Assembly (NCBI RefSeq): GCF_013385425.1
Contig: NZ_JACAQA010000020.1
Span: forward strand, 60,704 to 124,703
Direction of reading: 5' to 3'
From: Pseudomonas gingeri
Lineage (GTDB): Bacteria; Pseudomonadota; Gammaproteobacteria; Pseudomonadales; Pseudomonadaceae
DNA length: 64,000 bases
Shown here: positions 51,754 to 60,930 of the stretch, one piece after another
Numbering within the stretch: the stretch's first letter is position 1
How the letters are laid out: the number at the start of each line of letters is the position of its first letter
Position numbers and translations under genes: made by a program
Notes under the pieces: generated by a model
What the model was told of the DNA's origin: nothing
The model's database searches: none
Seen by the model: the letters and a program-made list of their open reading frames with translations, nothing else

Positions 51754-52941
51754 CTAGGAATAAAAAGTGGGGATCGGCAGCGTCTGGTTCAAAGCCCAGT
51801 CGCCGAGTTCCTGGAGTTTGTAGTCCAGCGGGTCGTGCAGGCTCTGGGTCCGCAGGTTGCGCCAATGGCGGTCCAGGCGCAGGGAGGCATGGGTCGAGCG
51901 GGCACCGGTGACTTCGAACAACTTGCTGCACAGGGCCAGGCCTTCGCGGTTGGCGGCGACCTTGGCCGTGGCGATGGCGATGGCCAGGTTGCCGCGCTCC
52001 TCGCCGCTGAGGTTCTGGCCCTTGGCCCAGGCCTGGTCCAGTAACCCGGCGGCGCGCTCCACCAGCAGGCGGACACCTTCGAGGGCGACCCAGAAGTCGC
52101 CGTAGTGGTTGAGCACGTAAGGGTCCTGGCGAATATCCCGGGCGGTGGATTTGAACCAGGGCCGGGTTTCGTCGAGGGTGTATTGCCGAGCCTCTTCGAA
52201 AGCCCCTTCGGCAATGCCGAGGAACATATGGGTCAGGGTCAGTTGCGCGATCAGGGGCCGCAGGCAGGCGAAAGGTGTGCTCAAGGGGCCGGGGTCGAGC
52301 AGCAGTTCGGATTCCTCGACCCGCACCCGCTCGAAGCTGGCGCTGCCGCTGTCGGTCTGGCGCTGGCCCATGTTGTGCCAGTCGTCATGCAGGGTGATGC
52401 CACTGCGCCCGCTGGGAATGGCGGCGATCAGCAACTTGCCGCCGGCGCTTTCGTCCACTGCCGAGGCGATCAGCATCTGCGAGTCGCTGGCGCCGGAGCA
52501 GAAGCTTTTCTTGCCGGAGAATTCGCGCCAGCCGCCGAGATTGCGCACCACCGTGCGGGTGTCCAGGGGATTGAGGGCATTGCCCCAGAACCAGTTCTTG
52601 CGTGCGGTCTGTTCGAACCAGGGTTGCCATTGTTCGGGACGGGAGAACAGGCGCACGGTGGCCAGCATCAGGTGATGGAAGCCGAAGACATGGGCAATCG
52701 AGCTGTCGACCTTGGCGAATTCGCGGACCACGTCCAGTGTCTCGCTCCAACGGCCGCCGAGGCCGCCGTACTGGGTGGGGATGCTCAGGGCCAGCAGGCC
52801 GCTGTGGCGCAAGGCGTCACGTTCGGCTTTTGGCGTGCCGCCGCGTTCGTCGCGCTCGACGGCGGTCAGGGCAAAATCGGCGGCCAGTTGCCGGGCGGTT
52901 TGCAGAGGGCTCAACAGGGCGTTGCGTGGCTGGGCAGTCAC
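51754..52941 (-). CDS. msuC: MsuC, FMNH2-dependent methanesulfinate monooxygenase
   Basis: 395 residues, acyl-CoA dehydrogenase fold of the DszC/MsuC kind: LLALSIPTQYGGLGGRWSETLDVV, WREFSGKKSFCSGASDSQMLIASA, DDWHNMGQRQTDSGSASFERV and RLDRHWRNLRTQSLHDPLDYKLQELGDWALN. It oxidises methanesulfinate to methanesulfonate with FMNH2 from MsuE. It lies 3 bp after msuD and 8 bp before sfnR, so it is co-transcribed. Confidence 0.9.
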   Translation of the reverse strand: MTAQPRNALLSPLQTARQLAADFALTAVERDERGGTPKAERDALRHSGLLALSIPTQYGGLGGRWSETLDVVREFAKVDSSIAHVFGFHHLMLATVRLFSRPEQWQPWFEQTARKNWFWGNALNPLDTRTVVRNLGGWREFSGKKSFCSGASDSQMLIASAVDESAGGKLLIAAIPSGRSGITLHDDWHNMGQRQTDSGSASFERVRVEESELLLDPGPLSTPFACLRPLIAQLTLTHMFLGIAEGAFEEARQYTLDETRPWFKSTARDIRQDPYVLNHYGDFWVALEGVRLLVERAAGLLDQAWAKGQNLSGEERGNLAIAIATAKVAANREGLALCSKLFEVTGARSTHASLRLDRHWRNLRTQSLHDPLDYKLQELGDWALNQTLPIPTFYS

Positions 52942-52944
52942 GGT

Positions 52945-54093
52945 TCAGGATCCTGTGGCTTGGGTTGGCAACACATCGTTGGCGATCATTTCGCCAAACG
53001 GCCCGGTCAGGTTGGTGATGCCGCGCCCGGCCAGGCTGGCGTAGGGCTCGGGCAGCAACGGGAACACCAGCTCGGCGAAGCGATAGGCTTCTTCCAGGTG
53101 CGGGTAGCCGGAGAAGATGAAGCTCTCGATCCCCAGGTCGGCGTATTCCTTGATGCGCTCGGCCACCTGCTGTGGATTGCCGACCAGGGCCGTCCCGGCA
53201 CCGCCACGGACCAGGCCGACACCGGCCCACAGGTTCGGCGCGATTTCCAGGTTGTCACGCCGTCCGTCATGCAATGCCGCCATACGCCGCTGGCCTTCGG
53301 AGTCGAAACGCGAGAAGGATTTCTGCGCGGCGGCGATGGTTTCGTCACTGATATGTTCGATCAGTTTGTCCGCGGCTTTCCAAGCGTCTTCCGCAGTTTC
53401 CCGGACGATGACATGCAGGCGAATGCCGAAGCGCACGGTGCGACCCTTGCGGGCGGCGCGCTCACGCACATCGGCCAGCTTCGCCGCCACGGCGGCCGGC
53501 GGTTCACCCCAGGTCAGGTAGACATCGACCTGATCGGCGGCCAGGTCGTGGGCGGCGTCGGACGAACCGCCGAAATACAGCGGCGGGTAAGGTTTCTGTA
53601 CCGGCGGGTAGAGCGCCTTGGCGTTCTGCACCCGCAGGTGCTTGCCTTCGAAGTCCACCGCCTCGCCTTGCAATACCCGGCGCCAGATCTGGAGGAATTC
53701 GTCGGTCACTTCGTAGCGTTCGCCATGGTCGAGAAAGCTGCCGTCGCCACGGTTCTCGTCGGGATCGCCGCCGGTCACCACGTTGATCAGCAAGCGGCCG
53801 TTGGACAAGCGGTCGAGGGTCGCGGCCATGCGTGCCGAGACCGTCGGCGAGATGATCCCGGGACGGATCGCCACCAGGTAACGCAGGCGTTCGGTCAACG
53901 GCACCAGGGCCGAGGCGATGACCCAGGAGTCCTCGCAGGAGCGTCCGGTGGGAATCAGCACGCCGTGGTAGCCGAGGTTGTCTGCGGCCTGGGCCACTTG
54001 TTTCAGGTAGTTGAGGGTGACCGGGCGCGCGCCCTGGGTGGTGCCCAGGTAATGGCCATCGCCGTGGGTCGGGAGAAACCAGAAAACATCCAT
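52945..54093 (-). CDS. msuD: MsuD, FMNH2-dependent alkanesulfonate/methanesulfonate monooxygenase
   Basis: 382 residues, SsuD/luciferase-like TIM barrel: MDVFWFLPTHGDGHYLGTTQGARPVTLNYLKQVAQAADNLGYHGVLIPTGRSCEDSW, NVVTGGDPDENRGDGSFLDHGERYE and LYFGGSSDAAHDLAADQVDVYLTWGEPP. It releases sulfite from methanesulfonate (and perhaps longer alkanesulfonates). Second gene of the msuEDC-sfnR operon, which decides between the names msuD and ssuD. Confidence 0.92.
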   Translation of the reverse strand: MDVFWFLPTHGDGHYLGTTQGARPVTLNYLKQVAQAADNLGYHGVLIPTGRSCEDSWVIASALVPLTERLRYLVAIRPGIISPTVSARMAATLDRLSNGRLLINVVTGGDPDENRGDGSFLDHGERYEVTDEFLQIWRRVLQGEAVDFEGKHLRVQNAKALYPPVQKPYPPLYFGGSSDAAHDLAADQVDVYLTWGEPPAAVAAKLADVRERAARKGRTVRFGIRLHVIVRETAEDAWKAADKLIEHISDETIAAAQKSFSRFDSEGQRRMAALHDGRRDNLEIAPNLWAGVGLVRGGAGTALVGNPQQVAERIKEYADLGIESFIFSGYPHLEEAYRFAELVFPLLPEPYASLAGRGITNLTGPFGEMIANDVLPTQATGS

Positions 54094-54102
54094 GACAGTG
54101 CC

Positions 54103-54666
54103 TCAGGCGATTTTCAGCAGGGGTTTGGCGTGCACGCCGAACAAGGCGGTGGCGCGGTCGGCAGCCAGGCGGATGCGCGCCCTCAAGGGCTCACTGGTGA
54201 TCTGGTAGTTGGCGAAGTCGGCCTCGGTGGCGTAGACGCCGATGGGCAGGGTCAGGGCCTGGAAGAAACTGAACAGCGGGCGCAACTGGTGATCGAGGAC
54301 CAGGGCATGGCGTTCGCTGCCGCCGGTGGCGGCCAGCAGCACCGGGGTGTCGATCAGGGCGTTGAGGTCGATCAGGTCGAACAGGTGCTTGAGCAGGCCC
54401 GGATAGGAACCGCGATAGACCGGCGCGGCGACGATCAGCAGGTCGGCGTTCTCAATGGCCTGCAGTTCGGCTTCAACCTCGGCGCTCAGTTCGCTGCGGG
54501 ACAGCGCCGAGCCTAGGGGGCGGGCGATATCGCCCAGCTCGATCAGGTGGCTTTCGATGGGCAGTTGCTGCGTCAGTTCGGCCAGTATGGCCTGGGTCAG
54601 CACCAGGGTGCGGGAAGGGCGGTAGGTACCGCCGGACAGGGCAACGACTTTCAGTGCGCGAGACAT
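54103..54666 (-). CDS. msuE: MsuE, NADH:FMN oxidoreductase
   Basis: 187 residues from ATG 54666 (AAGGAA 7 nt upstream). Flavodoxin-like fold: VVALSGGTYRPSRTLVLTQAIL, ADLLIVAAPVYRGSYPGLLKHLFDLID and PVLLAATGGSERHALVLDHQLRPLF. It supplies free FMNH2 to MsuC, MsuD and probably SfnG. First gene of the operon, downstream of a -24/-12 promoter. Confidence 0.92.
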   Translation of the reverse strand: MSRALKVVALSGGTYRPSRTLVLTQAILAELTQQLPIESHLIELGDIARPLGSALSRSELSAEVEAELQAIENADLLIVAAPVYRGSYPGLLKHLFDLIDLNALIDTPVLLAATGGSERHALVLDHQLRPLFSFFQALTLPIGVYATEADFANYQITSEPLRARIRLAADRATALFGVHAKPLLKIA

Positions 54667-54720
54667 GATCAGTTCCTTTTCAAACAGTTGCTCAGCGAGC
54701 AGGGTCAGTGACAGGGCATC

Positions 54721-54736
54721 AGCAAGAGCTGTACCA
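54721..54736 (-). promoter_or_regulatory. Sigma-54 (-24/-12) promoter of msuE-msuD-msuC-sfnR
   Basis: On the minus strand TGGTACAGCTCTTGCT: GG (54734-54735), ten bases, GC (54722-54723), with full TTGCT at -12; 55 bp before the msuE start. Confidence 0.8.
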
Positions 54737-54815
54737 AGCGCCCAGATCCCCTGTTTGCAGGCACCTGGCGGGGTAAGCGAGGTGCCGGGTGCTGGCTGGC
54801 GGACTGTTTTGTTGA

Positions 54816-54856
54816 TCGACTGTTGGTGGGCGAACAGTTGCCCGGGCAACAGTCGA
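54816..54856. promoter_or_regulatory. Inverted-repeat block, candidate SfnR upstream site
   Basis: TCGACTGTTG (54816-54825) and CAACAGTCGA (54847-54856) are exact inverses, and GTTGCCCGGGCAAC (54837-54850) is a perfect palindrome overlapping the second arm. It lies 80-120 bp upstream of the msuE -24 element. Confidence 0.55.
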
Positions 54857-55019
54857 CAGGGATGCACTCAGTTGTAAGGACTTTCTAATATTCCGTAAAC
54901 GAATGTATTTTTATATTTATAGATCTTTATAGAATATGAGGGCGTGTACGGGCCGTGACGGGCCTTTCGCCCCGAGATACGGGTACAGGGGCGTTTTATC
55001 GGGCGCGCCTGGACGTCTT

Positions 55020-55046
55020 TTCGCCGGCAAGCCGGGCTCCTACAAG
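55020..55046. repeat. Single REP half-element
   Basis: TTCGCCGGCAAGCCGGGCTCCTACAAG is not quoted in full elsewhere: the core GCCGGCAAGCC and GGCTCCTACAAG match the other REPs of the window, without an inverted partner. Confidence 0.65.
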
Positions 55047-55196
55047 CGCTTGTGGCCTGTTAAGCTGAGGTCGGGAGCGTTCCTACGCACTTTTAATGAA
55101 AGTTATCTTTCTTTAATCGTTTTCCATCGGGTATAGCTGTCCGCCCAACCACCAGGGTGGGTGATCAGCAAGAGATCGATCCGCGGGACACGCTTT

Positions 55197-56381
55197 ATGA
55201 GTCTTTTTGCCATGAATGAACTTCCTCTGTATTTCGACTATGCCGCCACCACGCCGGTGGATGAGCGGGTGATCCGGGTGATGGTCGAGTGTCTCGGCTT
55301 TTCCGGTAATTTCGGCAACCCGGCGTCCAGCTCCCATGCCTTCGGCCAGCGCGCCCGGCAGACGGTCGAGCAGGCCCGGCAACAGGTGGCGAGCCTGGTG
55401 GGGGCGAGCCCCGAGCAAATCGTCTGGACCTCCGGGGCCACCGAATCGAACAACCTGGCCCTCAAGGGCGTCGCCCAGGCCCGTGGCGTCAGCGGCGGCC
55501 ATGTGGTCACCAGCCAGATCGAGCACAAGGCGGTGCTCGATACCGCCCGGCAACTCCAGGAAGCCGGTGTCGCCGTCACCTACCTGGTGCCGAATGCCGA
55601 AGGCTTGATCACCGCGGCGATGGTCAGTGAGGTCCTGCGCGAGGACACCTTTCTGGTCTCGCTGATGCTGGTCAACAATGAGCTGGGTACCCTCAATGAC
55701 ATCGCGGCCATCGGCCAGCGGGTCCGTGAACAGGGCGCGCTGTTTCATGTGGACGCGGCCCAGGGCGCGGGCAAGGTGGCAATCGACCTGGCCGCCTTGC
55801 CGGTGGACCTGATGTCGTTTTCCGCCCACAAGGTCTACGGTCCCAAGGGCATCGGTGCCTTGTATGTCGGCCCACGCGCGCAGCAGAAGCTGCACGCGCA
55901 GATCCACGGTGGCGGCCATGAAGGCGGCCTGCGCTCCGGCACCCTGGCCACCCATCAGATCGCCGGCATGGGCAGTGCCTTTGCCCTGGCTACCGAGCAC
56001 CTGGAAGAAGAAATCGCCAGCATCGCTCATCTGCGCCAGCGCTTGCTCGAGCAACTGGCGGATGTCCCGGGCCTGCGCCTGAACGGCAGCCCGACTGAAC
56101 GCATCCCCCATACCCTGAGTCTGACCTTTGCCGAAGGCGAGTTCGACGGCGCGGCGTTGGGTCGGGTCCTGGCCTACTCGGCGACGTCGGCCTGTAACTC
56201 CGCGAGCCAGGCGCCGTCCCATGTGCTGCTGGCACTGGGGCACGATGCACGCCTGGCCGGCCGGACCATTCGCCTGAGCCTGGGGCGCTTTACCTCTGAG
56301 CAGGACATCGACCGCGCCGCCAAGGCGATCAAGGCAAGCCTGAGTGCACCGGCACCGTTCTGGGCGATTGCCCAGCCGTGA
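55197..56381 (+). CDS. Cysteine desulfurase (NifS/IscS-like)
   Basis: 394 residues from ATG 55197; ATG 55212 (MNELPLYFDYAATTP) is an equally possible start, since neither has a strong ribosome site. PLP-binding Lys212 in SFSAHKVYGPKGIGALY, His in SQIEHKAVLDT, DAAQGAGK, and the catalytic Cys333 in the loop YSATSACNSASQAPSHVLLALG. It frees sulfur from cysteine as a persulfide for Fe-S clusters or other acceptors. It stands alone, with no iscU or iscR, so it is a paralogue of the housekeeping IscS. Confidence 0.92.
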   Translation: MSLFAMNELPLYFDYAATTPVDERVIRVMVECLGFSGNFGNPASSSHAFGQRARQTVEQARQQVASLVGASPEQIVWTSGATESNNLALKGVAQARGVSGGHVVTSQIEHKAVLDTARQLQEAGVAVTYLVPNAEGLITAAMVSEVLREDTFLVSLMLVNNELGTLNDIAAIGQRVREQGALFHVDAAQGAGKVAIDLAALPVDLMSFSAHKVYGPKGIGALYVGPRAQQKLHAQIHGGGHEGGLRSGTLATHQIAGMGSAFALATEHLEEEIASIAHLRQRLLEQLADVPGLRLNGSPTERIPHTLSLTFAEGEFDGAALGRVLAYSATSACNSASQAPSHVLLALGHDARLAGRTIRLSLGRFTSEQDIDRAAKAIKASLSAPAPFWAIAQP

Positions 56382-56427
56382 GTGTGCCGGATGATAATTG
56401 AATAATAAGTGGTTAGCAGGAGACATG

Positions 56428-58236
56428 ATGAGCACGCAGACCCCGAGTCAAGGAACCGTTCCCCAGCGTCTGGCACGCACCCGCGAACTGATGCGCCGTG
56501 AAGGCGTGCAGGCCTTGCTGGTGCCGTCGGCCGATCCGCACTTGTCGGAATACCTGCCGGCCTATTGGCAGGGCCGGCAGTGGCTGTCTGGTTTCCATGG
56601 CTCGGTCGGCACCTTGATCGTGACGCCGGAGTTTGCCGGCGTCTGGGCTGACAGCCGGTACTGGGAGCAGGCGACCAAGGAGTTGGCCGGTAGCGGTATC
56701 GAGCTGATGAAATTGTTGCCGGGGCAACCCGGTCCGTTGGACTGGCTGGCCGAACAGTCGCCGTCGGGTGGTGTGGTTGCGGTGGATGGCGCCGTCATGG
56801 CCTTGGCTTCGGCGCGAACCCTGGGCGACAAGTTGCAGGCGCGTGGCGCGCGGCTGCGCACCGACATCGATCTGCTCGACCAGGTCTGGGAAGACCGCGA
56901 GGTGCTGCCAGACCAGCCCATCTACCCGCACCTGCCGCCGCAAGCGACGGTTTCCCGTGGCGAGAAGCTCGCCCAGTTGCGCCGGGAGTTGAATACCCGT
57001 GGCGCCGACTGGCATTTCATCGCCACGCTGGATGATATCGCCTGGTTGTTCAACCTGCGCGGCGCCGATGTGTCCTTCAACCCGGTGTTCGTGTCCTTTG
57101 CCCTGGTGAACCAGGAGCAGGCCACGCTGTTCGTGTCCCTGGGCAAGGTGAGTGCCGAGTTGGTGCAGGTGCTCAAGGCCGATGGCGTGACCTTGCGCGA
57201 CTACAGCGAAATCGGCGCGGCGCTGGCCGGCATTCCGGCGGGAGCGGGCCTGCTGGTCGATCCGGCGCGCGTGACGGTCGGTTTGCTGGACAACCTTGGC
57301 GAGGATGTGAAGTTGGTCGAGGGGCTCAACCCGACGACCTTGGCCAAGTCCCGCAAGAGCCTGGATGACGCGGTGCATATCCGTCAGGCCATGGAGCAGG
57401 ATGGCGCGGCCCTGTGCGAATTTTTTGCCTGGCTGGAAACCGCGCTGGGCCGTGAACGTGTCACCGAACTGACCATCGATGAACGCCTGAGCGCAGCCCG
57501 GGCGCGGCGTCCGGGTTATGTGTCGCTGAGCTTCAATACCATTGCCGCGTTCAATTCCAATGGGGCGATGCCGCACTACCACGCCACTGAAGCGGAGCAT
57601 GCGCTGATCGAGGGCGACGGCCTGCTGCTGATCGACTCCGGCGGTCAATACCTGGGCGGCACCACGGACATCACCCGGATGGTGCCGGTCGGCACGCCGA
57701 CGGCTGAGCAGAAACGCGATTGCACTCGGGTACTGAAGGGTGTGATTGCCTTGTCCCGGGCGCAGTTTCCCCGTGGCATTCTTTCGCCGCTGCTGGATCC
57801 TATCGCCCGGGCGCCGATCTGGGCCGAAAGCGTGGATTACGGGCATGGCACCGGCCATGGCGTCGGTTACTTCCTCAATGTGCACGAAGGTCCGCAGGTG
57901 ATCGCCTATCAGGCGGTTCCGGCCCCGCAGACCGCCATGCAGCCGGGGATGATCACCTCCATCGAGCCTGGGACCTACCGTCCGGGCCGTTGGGGTGTGC
58001 GTATCGAAAACCTGGTGCTGAACCGTGAGGCGGGCAAGAGCGAGTTCGGCGAATTCCTCAAGTTCGAAACCCTGACCCTGTGCCCGATCGATACCCGTTG
58101 CCTGGAACCGTCGTTGTTGACGCAGGAAGAGCGTGACTGGTTCAACGCTTATCACGCCGAAGTGCGCGAGCGCTTGAGCCCGTTGCTCGATGGCGCGGCA
58201 CTGGAGTGGTTGAACACCCGTACCGTCGCGATCTGA
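56428..58236 (+). CDS. Xaa-Pro aminopeptidase (M24B, aminopeptidase P, long form)
   Basis: 602 residues from ATG 56428 (AGGAG 5 nt upstream; an adjacent ATG at 56425 is too close). Three-domain long aminopeptidase P as in plants and animals: two creatinase-like N-terminal domains and the M24 C-terminal domain, with metal ligands in GLLLIDSGGQYLGGTTDITR (two Asp), YGHGTGHGVGYFLNVHEGP (His), MITSIEPGTY (Glu) and GVRIENLVL (Glu). It removes an N-terminal residue before proline. Confidence 0.93.
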   Translation: MSTQTPSQGTVPQRLARTRELMRREGVQALLVPSADPHLSEYLPAYWQGRQWLSGFHGSVGTLIVTPEFAGVWADSRYWEQATKELAGSGIELMKLLPGQPGPLDWLAEQSPSGGVVAVDGAVMALASARTLGDKLQARGARLRTDIDLLDQVWEDREVLPDQPIYPHLPPQATVSRGEKLAQLRRELNTRGADWHFIATLDDIAWLFNLRGADVSFNPVFVSFALVNQEQATLFVSLGKVSAELVQVLKADGVTLRDYSEIGAALAGIPAGAGLLVDPARVTVGLLDNLGEDVKLVEGLNPTTLAKSRKSLDDAVHIRQAMEQDGAALCEFFAWLETALGRERVTELTIDERLSAARARRPGYVSLSFNTIAAFNSNGAMPHYHATEAEHALIEGDGLLLIDSGGQYLGGTTDITRMVPVGTPTAEQKRDCTRVLKGVIALSRAQFPRGILSPLLDPIARAPIWAESVDYGHGTGHGVGYFLNVHEGPQVIAYQAVPAPQTAMQPGMITSIEPGTYRPGRWGVRIENLVLNREAGKSEFGEFLKFETLTLCPIDTRCLEPSLLTQEERDWFNAYHAEVRERLSPLLDGAALEWLNTRTVAI

Positions 58237-58243
58237 TCACGGT

Positions 58244-58274
58244 TTTGTAGGAGCCGGCTTGCCGGCTCCCGCAA
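58244..58274. repeat. REP hairpin after the aminopeptidase gene
   Basis: GGAGCCGGC-TT-GCCGGCTCC (58250-58269) is a perfect stem preceded by TTTTGTA; a single REP that may also end both convergent genes. Confidence 0.8.
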
Positions 58275-58289
58275 TGGATCGCGCTGTGT

Positions 58290-59189
58290 TCAATCGCTCA
58301 GCAGGGCTTCGCTCATATAGTCGACAAACGCCTTGACCCTGGCGGACTGTCGCCGATTGGCCGGAAACACCGCATGAATCGGCAGCGACTGGGTCTGATA
58401 GTCGGGCAGAATCGCCATAACCCGCCCCGCCTGCAGATCCTCGGCAAACAGCCACACCGGCGACAGCGCAATGCCGAGCCCGCCCAGGACCATTTCCCTA
58501 ATCGCCTCCGAATTGTTGCTCTGGGCATTGCCCTTGATCCGCACGCTGTAGCGCTGCCCGTCCTTTTCGTAGTACCAGAGGTTCTGGCTGCTCAGCAGAT
58601 TGAATTGCAGGCAGTTGTGCTCGCTCAGTTGTTCCGGGGTTTGCGGTTCGCCCCGGCGCGCCAGGTACGCGGCGCTGGCGACGGTGATCCGCCGGGTATC
58701 GCCGATGCGCCGGGCGATCAGGTTGCTGTCGTTCAACTCGCCAATGCGTAGGCTGACATCCAGGCCTTCCTCGACCAGGTCCTGGTTCTGGTCGCTGAGT
58801 TGCAGGTCGATCTCCAACTGCGGATAGCGTGCGAGGAAGTCCGGCAGCCGACTGGCGATCTGCAAACGCCCGAAACTCACCGAGGAGCCGATGCGCAGGC
58901 TGCCGGCGACCTGTTCCCGGCCCGACTGAAAGCTGTGTTCGGCATTGTCCACGGCGGCGAGGATCTGCCGGCATTGCGCGTAGTAGCGCTGGCCTTCATC
59001 GGTCAGTGACAACTGGCGGGTGCTGCGGGCGATCAGCTTGCCGCCCAGTTCGACCTCCAGGGCCTTGAGGATTTTGCTGATGGTCGGCTGGCTGGTCCGC
59101 AGTTCCCGGGCCACGGCGGAAAAACTGCCGCGCTCGACGACCCGGACAAAGATGGCCATTGCATTGAGTTTATCCACGGGACGCCTCAT
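58290..59189 (-). CDS. LysR-family transcriptional regulator
   Basis: 299 residues from ATG 59189; a GTG four codons later (VDKLNAMAIFVRVVERG) is preceded by GAGG at good spacing and may be the real start. Winged helix FSAVARELRTSQPTISKILKALEVELGGKL and a LysR ligand domain. It is divergent from the quinone-oxidoreductase-like gene 101 bp away, its likely target. Confidence 0.92.
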   Translation of the reverse strand: MRRPVDKLNAMAIFVRVVERGSFSAVARELRTSQPTISKILKALEVELGGKLIARSTRQLSLTDEGQRYYAQCRQILAAVDNAEHSFQSGREQVAGSLRIGSSVSFGRLQIASRLPDFLARYPQLEIDLQLSDQNQDLVEEGLDVSLRIGELNDSNLIARRIGDTRRITVASAAYLARRGEPQTPEQLSEHNCLQFNLLSSQNLWYYEKDGQRYSVRIKGNAQSNNSEAIREMVLGGLGIALSPVWLFAEDLQAGRVMAILPDYQTQSLPIHAVFPANRRQSARVKAFVDYMSEALLSD

Positions 59190-59290
59190 TCATGCCAAAA
59201 GGGCATGATCACTATAACAATAACGCGTCTTATCGGCATGAGTGGCGGGGCGCATGATCGCTCTCACTTCCACTGATCGAGATCGCCGAC

Positions 59291-60289
59291 ATGTCCCACT
59301 CCCTTGAAATGAACGCTCTGCTGGTCGACGCCGCCAATGCGCCGTTGCGCCTGGTTTCCATCGACCGCCCCGCACCCGCGGCGGGTCAGGTGCTGGTCCG
59401 TATCAAGGCCAGCGGCATCAACCCGCTGGATGCCAAGATCCGCGCCGGCCAGGCCGGTCATGCCCGTCAACCGTTGCCGGCAATCCTGGGCATGGACCTG
59501 GCCGGGGTGGTTGAAGCCCTGGGCGAAGGTGTCAGCGGCTGGGCGGTGGGGGATGAGGTGTACGGGTTGGCCACCGGGATCGGCGGTGCCCAGGGTTCGC
59601 TGGCCGAGTTTGCCGCGGTCGATGCTCGACTGTTGGCGCGCAAGCCGGCCAACCTGAGCATGCGCGAGGCCGCGGCATTGCCATTGGTGCTGATTACCGC
59701 CTGGGAGGGCTTGGTCGATCGCGCCCGGGTAGGCGCCGATCAGTCAGTGTTGATTCATGGCGGAGCAGGTGGGGTCGGCCATGTGGCGGTGCAGATTGCC
59801 AAGGCGTTCGGCGCCAAGGTCTTTGCCACCGGCTCCGCCTCGCAACAGGCTCAGATCGAGAACTTTGGCGCGACCTTTATCGATTATCGGCAGCAGGGCG
59901 TGGAGGAATATGTCACGCAGCATACCGCTGGCGAGGGCTTCGATATTGTCTATGACACGGTGGGCGGCGAAACCCTGGACCTTTCGTTCCAAGCGGCGCG
60001 GATCTATCACGGGCATGTCCTGAGCTGCCTCGGCTGGGGACAGCACAGCCTGGCACCGCTGTCCTTTCGCGGGGCCACTTACTCCGGGGTGTTTACCTTA
60101 CTGCCATTGCTCACCGGCCACGGCCGCGAGCATCACGGGCAGATACTGGCACAGGCCGCACGCTTGATCGAGGCCGGTCAATTGAAGCCTTTGCTCGATC
60201 CCCGGCGGTTTACCCTGCAAACCGCCGAGGAGGCTTATACCTTGCTGGCCGGCGGCGCGGCGCAAGGTCGGTTGGTGATCGAGATCTAG
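59291..60289 (+). CDS. NAD(P)-dependent quinone oxidoreductase-like MDR protein
   Basis: 332 residues, medium-chain dehydrogenase/reductase without zinc ligands (zeta-crystallin/QOR type): VRIKASGINPLDAKIRAG, LGMDLAGVVEALGEGV, the nucleotide motif LIHGGAGGVGHVAVQIAKAFGAKVFAT and the C-terminal AYTLLAGGAAQGRLVIEI. It probably reduces quinones or enones with NADPH. Regulated presumably by the divergent LysR. Confidence 0.92.
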   Translation: MSHSLEMNALLVDAANAPLRLVSIDRPAPAAGQVLVRIKASGINPLDAKIRAGQAGHARQPLPAILGMDLAGVVEALGEGVSGWAVGDEVYGLATGIGGAQGSLAEFAAVDARLLARKPANLSMREAAALPLVLITAWEGLVDRARVGADQSVLIHGGAGGVGHVAVQIAKAFGAKVFATGSASQQAQIENFGATFIDYRQQGVEEYVTQHTAGEGFDIVYDTVGGETLDLSFQAARIYHGHVLSCLGWGQHSLAPLSFRGATYSGVFTLLPLLTGHGREHHGQILAQAARLIEAGQLKPLLDPRRFTLQTAEEAYTLLAGGAAQGRLVIEI

Positions 60290-60294
60290 GTTAT

Positions 60295-60891
60295 TCAGTC
60301 CTGGAGCAAGGCTTCGCGGACGAAGTCGAGGCGGTCCTGGCCGAAGAACAGCTGATCGCCGACAAACAGGCTCGGCGCGCCAAATACGCCGCGCTGCAGG
60401 GCCTGCTCGGTCTTGGCCTTGAGGACGGCCTTGACCTCTTCGTCCTGGGTTAGCGCGAGGACCCGCTGCGGGTCGAAACCCTTTTCAGCCAACACCCGGG
60501 CGACGGTGGTCGGGTCGTTCAGGTTGCGTCCGTCGACCCAGAGGGCGTGATAGAGGGTGTCGACGAACTCGACAAAACGTTCCGGGTCGCGCAGCTGCAC
60601 GCCAGTGGTCGCGCGCATCAGCATCAGGGTATTGATCGGAAAGTGCGGGTTGTAGAGGAAGGCGACGCCGTAACGACGAGCATAGCGCCCCAGGTCCTGG
60701 ATCATATAGCGCCCCTTGGCCGGTATCTCGGCCGGAGAGGCATTACCCGTGGCCTTGAACACGCCGCCCAGGAGCATTGGCTGATAAACCAGCTGGCTGC
60801 CGGTCTGTTCACAGAGGCCGGGCAACTGGGTGTACGCCAGGTAGGCGGCCGGGCTACCCAGGTCAAAGTAGAACTCGACGGTTTTTTTCAT
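60295..60891 (-). CDS. DsbA-fold 2-hydroxychromene-2-carboxylate isomerase-like protein
   Basis: 198 residues. GST-kappa/HCCA isomerase pattern: VEFYFDLGSPAAYLAYTQLPGL, LLGGVFKATGNASPAEIPAKGRYMIQDLGRYARRYGV and GVFGAPSLFVGDQLFFGQDRLDFVREAL. These glutathione-dependent thioredoxin-fold enzymes isomerise aromatic breakdown products; the active Ser sits in DLGSPAAY. The substrate here is unknown. It follows the SDR gene by 39 bp on the same strand. Confidence 0.9.
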   Translation of the reverse strand: MKKTVEFYFDLGSPAAYLAYTQLPGLCEQTGSQLVYQPMLLGGVFKATGNASPAEIPAKGRYMIQDLGRYARRYGVAFLYNPHFPINTLMLMRATTGVQLRDPERFVEFVDTLYHALWVDGRNLNDPTTVARVLAEKGFDPQRVLALTQDEEVKAVLKAKTEQALQRGVFGAPSLFVGDQLFFGQDRLDFVREALLQD

Positions 60892-60930
60892 GGATAAAGC
60901 ATCCTTGTTGTTATTGTCGTGGGCTTGAGC

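Larger units (their letters stand above)
54667..55196. other. Intergenic region msuE to cysteine desulfurase
   Basis: 530 bp without a convincing gene. It holds the msuE sigma-54 promoter (54721-54736), an inverted-repeat block (54816-54856), a very AT-rich tract (about 54880-54940) that could be a CysB or IHF binding zone, and a single REP half (55020-55046). Nothing else was recognised. Confidence 0.7.

Noticed and set aside
54880..54960. Possible horizontal-transfer scar marked by the AT-rich tract
   Set aside because: No integrase, repeat, tRNA or change in codon style of the flanking genes; a regulatory explanation is simpler.
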